From the NCBI RefSeq assembly GCF_035762905.1, contig NZ_DASUCC010000023.1, forward strand, positions 1 to 43,530: DNA of 43,530 bases. The letters are read 5' to 3'. The notes under the pieces were generated by a model. The model saw nothing but the letters and a program-made list of their open reading frames with translations. It had not been told where the DNA came from and made no database searches. Each line of letters starts with the position of its first letter. The stretch's first letter is position 1. Shown one piece after another: positions 33,440 to 40,970 of the stretch. This stretch comes from DASYTH01 sp035762905 (GTDB lineage: Bacteria > Actinomycetota > Actinomycetes > Mycobacteriales > Pseudonocardiaceae). Position numbers and translations under genes: made by a program.

Positions 33440-34457
33440 CGGGCACCGGGCTCGGGTCGGTGGTGTCGGTGAAGACGTGCGAGATCCGCTGGGTGACCCG
33501 GCGCGGGATCGCGATGTTCTCGGTCCGGCCGCGCTCGATCACCTGGTCGATCACCGCCTGATCCAGGTCGATGTGATTGAGGATCACGTCCACCGCGTGC
33601 TCGATGCCCAGGTATGAGCGCGGCATCACGGACAGGGTGCGGTACGCGGCGAACGGTGCGGCGTCCGGGTTGAGCCGCATCACCGCCGGCAGCTGCGGCC
33701 ACGTGTCCGGCCACTCCCCGTCCGGCGGCGGCGGTTGCGGCACGGCGACCGGATCGGCGTAGTAGCGCAGCATCCCCAGCCGGAGCAGGTGCCAGATCGA
33801 CGCGAGCAGCGGGCAGGACCACACCCGGCGCCGGATCAGCCGGCCGTCCACCTGCTCGGCGAGGTCCTTCCACAGCTCCACGTCCAGGAAGATCGAGTGG
33901 TTGCGGCCGCCGAACTCCATCGGCGGCTGCCACGGCTTGACCTGCATGGCCTGGCCGGACTGGGTGTCCGAGGCCGGCGAGCGCTCGCCGTTGCACAGCC
34001 AGCCGGACTCGTGCAACGGCGGCCGCGAGCCGTTGGTTCCGGCCGGCGGCTCGGGCAGCAGCATCGCCACGACCATCTCGGCCAGCTGCACCGGATCCCG
34101 GTCCGGCCGGTCGGTCACGGCGCAGCCCGCCTCCCGGGCCAGGTAGTCGATCTCGACCCCGCACTCCGCCGCGATCCGGGTCAGCTTGTCCACGATCTTG
34201 CCCGGGCTGGTGTCGTCCCGGAAGTAGTCGTCGACCAGGAAGCACGTGCTCACCCGCGGCCGCGCCTGACCGGTCGCGGCCATTGCCGCCTGCACCCACG
34301 GCGCCACCTGACGGAACTGGGCCCGGATCCGGTCCTCGCCGTTGAGCAGGTCCTCCATGTAGAAGTGGCCGACCTCGATGGACAGATGCGACAGCGGCAG
34401 GTTGCTCGGCCGATCCTGTTCGGTCGCCTCGCTATAACCGGAGTTCGGTGTACTCAC
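33423..34457 (-). CDS. SCO2522-family protein of unknown function
   Basis: 344 soluble residues, taken as the SCO2522 family from context. The start LSHLSIEVGHFYMEDLLNG, a STCFLVDDYF strand-loop with three Asp nearby, EFGGRNHSIFLDVELWK and CPLLASIWHLLRLGM are the notable pieces. STCFLVDDYF followed by a helix and a second region looks like a Rossmann-type core, but no cofactor motif is seen. A frame continues to GTG 34469; I chose GTG 34457, which makes a GTGA overlap with the P-loop gene and has GGGAAGGG before it. Tight coupling suggests one complex. Confidence 0.78.
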   Translation of the reverse strand: MSTPNSGYSEATEQDRPSNLPLSHLSIEVGHFYMEDLLNGEDRIRAQFRQVAPWVQAAMAATGQARPRVSTCFLVDDYFRDDTSPGKIVDKLTRIAAECGVEIDYLAREAGCAVTDRPDRDPVQLAEMVVAMLLPEPPAGTNGSRPPLHESGWLCNGERSPASDTQSGQAMQVKPWQPPMEFGGRNHSIFLDVELWKDLAEQVDGRLIRRRVWSCPLLASIWHLLRLGMLRYYADPVAVPQPPPPDGEWPDTWPQLPAVMRLNPDAAPFAAYRTLSVMPRSYLGIEHAVDVILNHIDLDQAVIDQVIERGRTENIAIPRRVTQRISHVFTDTTDPSPVPDADRG

Positions 34458-35362
34458 AGCCCTTCCCACTCCGCATCATCGGTGAGCTTGCGGGCCAGTT
34501 CCCGGTACGCCTTGACCGTAGCGCTGTTGGCGATCTTCTGCGCCACGTTGGCATCGGAGATCACCTGTTCACGCCACTGCAGCACCGGCTCCATCGGGGT
34601 GCTGCCGAGCGTGCGGCTGCGGCCGAGCTTGAAGTCGAGGGCCAGCTTCTTCAGCTGGTCGTCGCAGCTGCGCAGCCAGGTCGCCTGCGCCGCGCGGTCG
34701 GTGGCCAGCGGCGTGTTGAGCGTCGGCACGGCGGTACGCACGAACCTGATCGAGTTCTGCAGCTCGTCCTTGTCGTGCCCGGCGTCCACCCCGACGTCCA
34801 GGATCCCGCGCGGGTCGTAGACCAGACCCGACGCCGCGACGATGTGCTGCCGGGTCCACCGGTGGTACACCAGCCAGCGTGCGGTGATCGAGTCGAGTGC
34901 CGGGTCCGCGGTGGCCCACAGCGCCATGTTCACCGCGTGCGAACGCCCGGCGCTGAGATCCACCAGGCAGATGTCGAACTCCCGGTCCAGCCGGCTGAAC
35001 AGCTCGACGCACCGGGCGATGCAGCCCGGCGTGCTGTTGAACTCGGCGCCGCCACGGTCACCGGGGAACATCACCAGCCGGCCGGCCCTGGTGTTGGCGG
35101 TGCGCAGGTCGGTCCGGGTGGAGTTCTGCCAGACGTCGATCGCGAACGGGTCGGTGGTGGTGCCCTCGATGAACGAGTGCAGGCCGTCCCGGTCGATCCC
35201 GCGCTCCACCTTGGGAATCTCGAAGATGGCCCCGGCGGTCGGCGAACCAAAGTCGAAGTCCAGGTACGCGACGTTGCAGTGCTGTGCCAGGTGATAGGCC
35301 AGATTGCAGCTGGTCACCGAACGGCCGGTGCCCCCCTTGTCCGACGCGGCGAAGACCAGCAT
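34454..35362 (-). CDS. SCO2523-family variant P-loop protein (ParA/MinD-like)
   Basis: 302 residues of the MinD/ParA P-loop superfamily. The deviant Walker A reads KGGTGRS (9-15): the signature Lys9 is present but the ATP-gripping Lys is Arg14, hence the family name variant P-loop. YLDFDFGSP is the A' motif and ICLVDLSAG the Walker B. ParA/MinD proteins act as ATP-switched dimers that place cargo. With Arg instead of Lys, ATP may bind without hydrolysis, locking the protein in one state. A 3-nt gap separates it from the SCO2524-like gene, and a GTGA overlap joins it to SCO2522-like. Confidence 0.85.
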   Translation of the reverse strand: MLVFAASDKGGTGRSVTSCNLAYHLAQHCNVAYLDFDFGSPTAGAIFEIPKVERGIDRDGLHSFIEGTTTDPFAIDVWQNSTRTDLRTANTRAGRLVMFPGDRGGAEFNSTPGCIARCVELFSRLDREFDICLVDLSAGRSHAVNMALWATADPALDSITARWLVYHRWTRQHIVAASGLVYDPRGILDVGVDAGHDKDELQNSIRFVRTAVPTLNTPLATDRAAQATWLRSCDDQLKKLALDFKLGRSRTLGSTPMEPVLQWREQVISDANVAQKIANSATVKAYRELARKLTDDAEWEGL

Positions 35363-35365
35363 GGC

Positions 35366-37258
35366 TCAGATCCCCCTGGTGGCGTCGAGGTGCGCGACGG
35401 CCATCTCGTCCAGCCGGCGCAACGCATCCATGGCCAGCGCGTTGGCCGTGCCCGGTTGCTGGATCAGGATCCGGCGGGCCCGCGCGAGGGTCGCCTCGAT
35501 GCTGGTCAGCTCGTCCCGCCTGGCCGAGCCGTCGTCCACGTCGGCGTCCTGCAGCATCTCCCGGTTGAGCAGGTGATCCGCCTCGTGCAGCAACTCCTGC
35601 GCCCGGTTGATCACCGCCGTGCTGCGCACCGGGGCCTCGTCGAACGTGCGGGCCGCGGCGACCAGGCCCTCCACCACCCGCTCGGTGAGGTACCAGGACG
35701 GCAGGTCCATCGGCTTGCGATCCTCGTTGGGGAACAGCACCTCGCCCGGGTCGTCCCACAGCCCCTCGCCGTCGCCGTAGCTGATCCGCCGCCGGGACAG
35801 GTGATCCATGGTCGCCTCGGCCAGGCGCATCAGCTCCTCGCGGGCGCCGACGTTGCCGGACAGCCGGGCCGCCTGCAGGGTGCGCTTGAGCAGCAGCGGG
35901 GCGAAGTCGGCCACCCGCCAGAACAACTGCGGGCCCAGGTCGGCGGTGCCGCCGAGGCGCATCTGCACGCCGGGCACGTGCAGGTTCACCGCGACGTCGT
36001 TGACCATCACCCGGCGGGTGATCCGGCCGCGCTGGGCCAGCGACTCGAAGACGGCCACCGCGCGGTTCAGGTCGTCGTCGGTCGCCTCCCGGTTCTCCAT
36101 GTCCTGCACCAGAACCGAGGACACCAGCAGGCTGTAGTAGTCGGACTCCTCGCCGTCCGACGTCTGCCACGGGATGTCCTCGAGCGGCCAGGTGGAGTCG
36201 CCGAACCGGGCGATGATGGACCAGTAGCGCTGGGTCATGTCCCAGCGCAGCTGCAGGGCCTCGCTCAGCCGGCGCTGGTCGTCGTTGAGCAGGCCCAGTT
36301 CGCGGGTTCGGGTGGACCGCAGGTCGTTGATGCCGTCCAGCGCGACCACCGTCGAGTACAGGTACGGCCGCGGGTCGGCCACGCCCGCCTCGAAACAGAT
36401 CTTGGGCTGGGTGGAGAACCCGGTCTGCTCGAGGTCGATGGTCAGCTGGGCGGAGTTGCGCACGATGCCCCAGCCCCAGCCGCACTCGAACAGCCGCTCC
36501 TCCTCGGCAAGACCGACCTCGACGTCGATCCCCAGCCGGACGTCGTCGCGCAGCCTGGCCCGGACCCGGGTCAGCCGGGTGCGCAGGTTGGCCAGCACCA
36601 CCTGCTCGGGGGCCCGGGTCTGGTTCACCATCCGCAGCATCACGGCCCGCTCCGGGTCGCTCGGCAGCACGGTGTTCACCACGAAGCTGCGCAGCAGGCC
36701 GACCATGGCCGCGGTCAGCCGGTCGTTGACCGCCTGCTCGAGCTGCTCGATCTTCTGCACCAGCGCCGGCCGGCGGGCCAGCGGCCGGAACACGCTCAGG
36801 AAGCCCAGCGTGGCCAGGCACAGCGTCACCGACATCGAGTAGGAGTCGACCACGCCGAGCCGGCGCTGCTCCTCGGTGACCCGCACCGAGCCGGCCGCGT
36901 CCGGTCCGTCGTTCTCACCCAGCCGCAGATAGCTGCCGCCGGCGAAGGTCGGCTCGCCCTGGTCGTCGGTGTACCGCTCGATGTACTCGGTGAGAACGTC
37001 GATCACGCGCTGCGGGACCGTCGCCGGGCCGCCGAGCGGCTCGAGCGCCGCGGCCACGTCATCGGCCATCGCGTCCGGCCGGTCGAGAGCGAGATTGGCC
37101 AGCTCGGTCGCCGGATAGAGCAGGCAGAGCACCTGCTCGGCGTCGCTGATGGAGTTCGGCTCGTCCCGGCCGCCCCATATCCACTTGCCGTCCTTGAAAG
37201 ACGCGCGAATGACCGAACGCCAGATGTCAAGGATTTGTCGCCTCGGTTGAATTCTCAC
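35366..37258 (-). CDS. SCO2524-family protein of unknown function
   Basis: A 630-residue, mostly helical soluble protein, recognised as the SCO2524 family from cassette order and length. Visible parts are an N-terminal ILDIWRSVIRASF, a central CGWGWGIVRNSAQLTIDLEQ (Trp/Cys-rich strand), DGINDLRSTRTRELGLL, and long C-terminal helices with ELLHEADHLLNREML. A hydrophobic stretch near residue 145 (VTLCLATLGFLSVF) could touch a membrane but is short. No catalytic motif is evident. GTG at 37258 has a weak AGGA. It is the largest cassette member and could be the scaffold for the P-loop protein. Confidence 0.78.
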   Translation of the reverse strand: MRIQPRRQILDIWRSVIRASFKDGKWIWGGRDEPNSISDAEQVLCLLYPATELANLALDRPDAMADDVAAALEPLGGPATVPQRVIDVLTEYIERYTDDQGEPTFAGGSYLRLGENDGPDAAGSVRVTEEQRRLGVVDSYSMSVTLCLATLGFLSVFRPLARRPALVQKIEQLEQAVNDRLTAAMVGLLRSFVVNTVLPSDPERAVMLRMVNQTRAPEQVVLANLRTRLTRVRARLRDDVRLGIDVEVGLAEEERLFECGWGWGIVRNSAQLTIDLEQTGFSTQPKICFEAGVADPRPYLYSTVVALDGINDLRSTRTRELGLLNDDQRRLSEALQLRWDMTQRYWSIIARFGDSTWPLEDIPWQTSDGEESDYYSLLVSSVLVQDMENREATDDDLNRAVAVFESLAQRGRITRRVMVNDVAVNLHVPGVQMRLGGTADLGPQLFWRVADFAPLLLKRTLQAARLSGNVGAREELMRLAEATMDHLSRRRISYGDGEGLWDDPGEVLFPNEDRKPMDLPSWYLTERVVEGLVAAARTFDEAPVRSTAVINRAQELLHEADHLLNREMLQDADVDDGSARRDELTSIEATLARARRILIQQPGTANALAMDALRRLDEMAVAHLDATRGI

Positions 37259-37346
37259 GCTGCCGTCCTGGAGGGGAATGTCGGCCTATGGGAGTAAAGC
37301 TGTTGGACAAGCCACGTCCGGTGCGATGCTCGGCGCCGGCGGTACG

Positions 37347-38177
37347 CTAGCACTCACTGGTGACCTCCGGCGGCACAGGTGGTCCGGTCCGGCCGCAGGC
37401 GACGATCGTGCCGCTATAACCGGCGCGCAAGGGCTCGTCCCCGACGTCGACCCGTTCGACGGTCACATCGTAGGCCCTTGACCTGAGGCATCGCCAGACC
37501 TCTGCGCAGCTCACAGGGGTGGACGGGTAGCTCCGTCCGGCGACTTCATATCCTCGCGAATCCTCCATGAATGCGACCGCGAAAGGCGAGTCCGGTCGCA
37601 AGGCGTTGATAAAGTGGTTCACCGCCGCGGTGAACTCCTCGCGCCGTTGGGTGATCGACTCGGCGACAAAGAACATGGTGCCCACGTCCCACCGCTGGCC
37701 GTTCGAGTCAAGATCGAAAACACTGCCCCGGATGACGTCGACACACCGGGCCAGCTCGGCCCTCGCGTGCCCGTCGAGGTGGGCATAGCTCGGCCGTTCG
37801 GACAGAATTCGCCAGAACCTGGACCAGACCCCGGTCCACGACGGCCAGTGCGCCGCACGCTGCCTGGCCAGCCACGCGATGTTCGCCGGCGAGTAGTCGT
37901 AAAGGGTCAGGCGGTCCACGAACGGCAGCATGGCAAGCGCCGGATAGAGATTCGTCCCGGTGCCGACGTCGATCCCCCGGCGCCCGGTTCGTGCCGGGTT
38001 GTCGGCAAACTGCTGCGCGAAGAAGTCCCGGACGAGCTCGACCATTTGCCGATCTTCGTCGCGCAGTACCGCGTAGTTGTCCGCCAGGTATGTTTCCGGG
38101 TCAAACTCGTGCCATGGGTAGTCTTCATTACGTCGTTCAGTCGATGCCACCATGCCCCTCATGGTCCTCGAGTTCAT
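37347..38177 (-). CDS. SCO2525-family SAM-dependent methyltransferase
   Basis: About 276 residues with a class I methyltransferase core: GIDVGTGTNLYPALAML (motif I), LTLYDYSPANIAWL (acidic end of strand 2), VIRGSVFDL, and MFFVAESI. The layout resembles the NNMT/PNMT/TEMT group, which methylates small amines or pyridines. The start is unclear. The frame runs to TTG 38195; ATG 38177 has GGGG at good spacing, while 38162 and 38153 fit the family start better but lack spaced ribosome sites. It heads the five-gene cassette, 88 bp before SCO2524-like, and follows the NRPS operon by about 60 bp. Its substrate is unknown. Confidence 0.82.
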   Translation of the reverse strand: MNSRTMRGMVASTERRNEDYPWHEFDPETYLADNYAVLRDEDRQMVELVRDFFAQQFADNPARTGRRGIDVGTGTNLYPALAMLPFVDRLTLYDYSPANIAWLARQRAAHWPSWTGVWSRFWRILSERPSYAHLDGHARAELARCVDVIRGSVFDLDSNGQRWDVGTMFFVAESITQRREEFTAAVNHFINALRPDSPFAVAFMEDSRGYEVAGRSYPSTPVSCAEVWRCLRSRAYDVTVERVDVGDEPLRAGYSGTIVACGRTGPPVPPEVTSEC

Positions 38178-38237
38178 ATTGCATACCCCGAGCAACCAGT
38201 CAATTTAGCACGCGGCAGGACGCGCCCATTGGCAAAT

Positions 38238-39389
38238 TCACCTCAAAGGAGGAGTTCGAAATTTCGGGCCGGCACCGCCCGGCACCAGGGCATCCGGGGC
38301 GAGCGGGATGTCCTCGGGAACCGCGGCGCCGGTGAGGACCGCGGCGGCGAACGCGGCCAGGGCCGGTGCCATTTGGATGCCGTAGCCGCCCTGACCGGCC
38401 AGAAAGGCGAACCCCGGATGGTCCGAATGGACGCCGACGACCGGGTCGCCGGTGGGCGAGAACGTTCGCAGCCCGGCCCAGGAACGGCGCACCGTGCGCA
38501 GGTCAAGCCGGGTCACGGCATTGATCGACTCGATGGCCCTTGCGATCTCCGGTTCGTGCGGCCGGGCGTCGCCGGGCCCGCACGGTTCGGCGTCCGCCGG
38601 TGAGGCGAGCACGGTCCGGCCCTCCGGCTTGAAGTAGAACCGTTCGGTGGTCTCGGCGACCAGCGCACCGCGCGGATCCCAGGGCAGCTCGGCCGGCACC
38701 GGCGAGACGAACAGCGTGCGGCGGCGCGGTTGCAGGCCGAGCGGCGGGACGCCGGCCAACCCGGCCACCGCGTCCGCCCAGGCGCCGGCCGCGTCCACCA
38801 CCAGACCGCAGTCCAGGACCAGGTCCCCGGCGTTCACCCGCCAGCCGTCGCCGCACCGGGCCAGCGCGATGGCCGGGGTGCCGGCCAGCACGATGCCGCC
38901 CCGGGCGCGCAGACCCCGCACGTACCCGTGGTGCAGCGACATCGCGTCGACGTCCCGGCTGGCCGGGTCCAGCGCGGCCGCCGTCAGGGCGCCGACCCGC
39001 AGCGCCGGGCAGACGTCAACCGCCTCAGCCTGGGTCAACGCGCGCAACGCACCCGGCCCACCGGCTCGCTCGGCGACCATCGCGACGACCTCGGCCGCGC
39101 CGGGTTCGTCGAAACCGACCCACAGCACCGGCCGGCGGGTCAGCAGCGGCGACACCTCGAACCGGCGGCCCAACTCGGCGAACCGCGGCCCGCTCGCCCC
39201 GGTGAGCGCGCGCACCGTGGGCGTGCCGTAGCTGGGCAGGTACACCGCCGCCGAACGCCCGGTGGCGTGCGTGGCCAGCATGCGCTCCGCCTCCACCAGC
39301 ACCACCCGGTGCGTGGCGGCCAGCTCGTAGCCGACCGAGACCCCGGCGATTCCGCCACCCACGACCACCACGTCACAGGTCGCGGGCAC
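38238..39389 (-). CDS. FAD-dependent amino acid oxidase/dehydrogenase (DAO family)
   Basis: 383 residues with the N-terminal GGGIAG FAD motif (residues 11-16), the THATGRSAAVYLP strip typical of the D-amino acid oxidase/glycine oxidase family, VVDAAGAWAD in the middle, and SPTGDPVVGVHSDHPGFAFLAGQGGYGIQMAP before the end. Such enzymes oxidise C-N bonds of amino acids. It starts (GTG) 3 nt after the MbtH stop and so is part of the NRPS operon. A role in making or changing a building block of the peptide is likely; which one is not visible. Confidence 0.88.
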   Translation of the reverse strand: MPATCDVVVVGGGIAGVSVGYELAATHRVVLVEAERMLATHATGRSAAVYLPSYGTPTVRALTGASGPRFAELGRRFEVSPLLTRRPVLWVGFDEPGAAEVVAMVAERAGGPGALRALTQAEAVDVCPALRVGALTAAALDPASRDVDAMSLHHGYVRGLRARGGIVLAGTPAIALARCGDGWRVNAGDLVLDCGLVVDAAGAWADAVAGLAGVPPLGLQPRRRTLFVSPVPAELPWDPRGALVAETTERFYFKPEGRTVLASPADAEPCGPGDARPHEPEIARAIESINAVTRLDLRTVRRSWAGLRTFSPTGDPVVGVHSDHPGFAFLAGQGGYGIQMAPALAAFAAAVLTGAAVPEDIPLAPDALVPGGAGPKFRTPPLR

Positions 39390-39392
39390 CCG

Positions 39393-39602
39393 CTACTGCC
39401 CGGACATCTGCTCACGCAGGCTGCGCGGGCGCATGTCCGTCCACACCTCGTCGACGTGCGCCGAGCACTCCTCCTTCGTGCCGGTCATCCCGTCCGGCCG
39501 CCAGCCGGCCGGCACCTCGTGGTTCGCCGGCCACAGCGAGTACTGCTCCTCGTCGTTGACCAGGACCTGGTAGGTGGCCTCGTCGTTGGCGCTGTTCGTC
39601 AT
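39393..39602 (-). CDS. MbtH-family NRPS helper protein
   Basis: 69 residues with the full MbtH signature: NDEEQYSLWP, VPAGWRP, GTKEECSAHVDEVWTDMRP. MbtH proteins bind NRPS adenylation domains and keep them soluble and active. The ATG overlaps the MFS stop (ATGA, 39599-39602), and the FAD oxidoreductase follows by 3 nt. Its presence shows that at least one adenylation domain in this cluster, probably that at 40971-43530, depends on it. Confidence 0.96.
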   Translation of the reverse strand: MTNSANDEATYQVLVNDEEQYSLWPANHEVPAGWRPDGMTGTKEECSAHVDEVWTDMRPRSLREQMSGQ

Positions 39603-40846
39603 GTCGCTGCTACTTCCTCTCTCGGGGGCTGATCTTCCTGGGGCACATGGCGGGGGTACCGGCGCAGGGTCGGGTTGACGGTAACCAGGATGGTCACCAC
39701 CGTCATTCCGGCCGCGCAGAGCAACACCGCCTGGGTCGGCGGGACCAGCGCGGCGAGCACGCCGCCCAGCGCGGGTCCGAGCGCCGCGGCCGTGCCGGCC
39801 ACGACGCTCATCACCCCGGACAGCCGCCCGCGCAGCTCGTCCGGGGTGAGCAGGAGCTGATGGGTCAGGATCGTGGTGTTGGCGGTCGGCGCCAGCAGAG
39901 CCATGCCGGCGAACAGCGCGCCGAGCAGGTAGCCGCTGTCGATCAGCGCCGCCAGCGGGGTGAGCGCGGTCAGCGCCCAGAACACCCCGATGATCGACAC
40001 GTATGGGCTGAGCACCTTGAGCAGCACGGGCGCCAGCAACGCCCCGAGGATCCCGCCGACGCCGAGCATCGCGGCCATCACGCCGATCTCGCCGGACGGC
40101 ACGCCCCGGCTCTGCGCCAGCACGATCACCACAAGGTAGAACGCGTTGAAGAACAGGTTCAGCGCGATCGCGCACAACGCGGTCACCCGGATCTCGCGGC
40201 GCCGCAACACCCAGCGCAGCCCGGCGCCGATCTCCCGCCCGAGGTCGCGGATCGGCCGCGGCACCACCGCACGCGGCGGAACCTTGAGGAACAGCAACGC
40301 CACGAACGCCACCGCGTGCGTGATCACGTCCAGGGCGAACGGCACCCAGCGCCCGACCGCGAACAGGAACCCGCCGGCCGCGGTGCCCGACATCTGCCCG
40401 ATCGCCGCCCGGCCGGTGTTCAGCGCCACCGCCGTCGACAGCTGCTGCTCCGGCACCACGCTGGGCAGGCAGGCGTCCTCGGCCGGCTCGAACAGCGCCC
40501 GGCACACCCCCATCACGATGGCGACGACCACCATGTGCGAAACGGTGGTCATGTCCCACCACACCGCCGCCACCAGGCTGGCCAGCGTGAGCGACTGCAC
40601 CGCCTCGCACCCGAGCATGATCTTCCGGCGATCCCACCGGTCCACCAGCGCCCCCGCCGGCAACCCGGCCAGCAGCTGCGCCAGCGCGTCGGCGGCGAGC
40701 ACCAGCCCGGACGCCGCCGCCGACCCGGTGATCGCCAGCACCAGCAACGGAAACGCGATCAGCGAGGCATTGAACCCGATCTCGGACAGTACCTGCGAAC
40801 CCCACAGGATCGTGTAGTTCCGGTTGCGCGACAGGGGAACGGTCAC
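39599..40846 (-). CDS. MFS exporter (enterobactin exporter EntS-like)
   Basis: 415 residues with 12 hydrophobic segments and the MFS loop motif DRWDRRK (about residues 69-75) after helix 2. The family resembles EntS-type exporters found beside siderophore and peptide NRPS genes. It should export the finished peptide or act in self-resistance. Its gene lies between the NRPS and MbtH genes on the same strand, 124 bp from the NRPS stop; a strong hairpin lies in that gap and may cut or stabilise the transcript. Confidence 0.9.
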   Translation of the reverse strand: MTVPLSRNRNYTILWGSQVLSEIGFNASLIAFPLLVLAITGSAAASGLVLAADALAQLLAGLPAGALVDRWDRRKIMLGCEAVQSLTLASLVAAVWWDMTTVSHMVVVAIVMGVCRALFEPAEDACLPSVVPEQQLSTAVALNTGRAAIGQMSGTAAGGFLFAVGRWVPFALDVITHAVAFVALLFLKVPPRAVVPRPIRDLGREIGAGLRWVLRRREIRVTALCAIALNLFFNAFYLVVIVLAQSRGVPSGEIGVMAAMLGVGGILGALLAPVLLKVLSPYVSIIGVFWALTALTPLAALIDSGYLLGALFAGMALLAPTANTTILTHQLLLTPDELRGRLSGVMSVVAGTAAALGPALGGVLAALVPPTQAVLLCAAGMTVVTILVTVNPTLRRYPRHVPQEDQPPREEVAAT

Positions 40847-40908
40847 CGCGCCCTCCGAATGCCGGCGGTACAGCGGACAACCCCCGGCGAGTCGCCGGTG
40901 CGGCGGGT

Positions 40909-40948
40909 GGGTGGCGCCGGCGCGCCGCCTGCACGGCCGGCGCCACCC
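40909..40948 (-). terminator. Strong hairpin between the NRPS and MFS genes
   Basis: A perfect 13-bp stem, GGGTGGCGCCGGC with GCCGGCGCCACCC, closes a 14-base loop. No T-run follows on the minus strand. It could end part of the NRPS transcript or guard its 3' end, so that downstream genes are made at a lower level. Confidence 0.65.
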
Positions 40949-40970
40949 GGGGAGGACGCGGTGCGGATGA

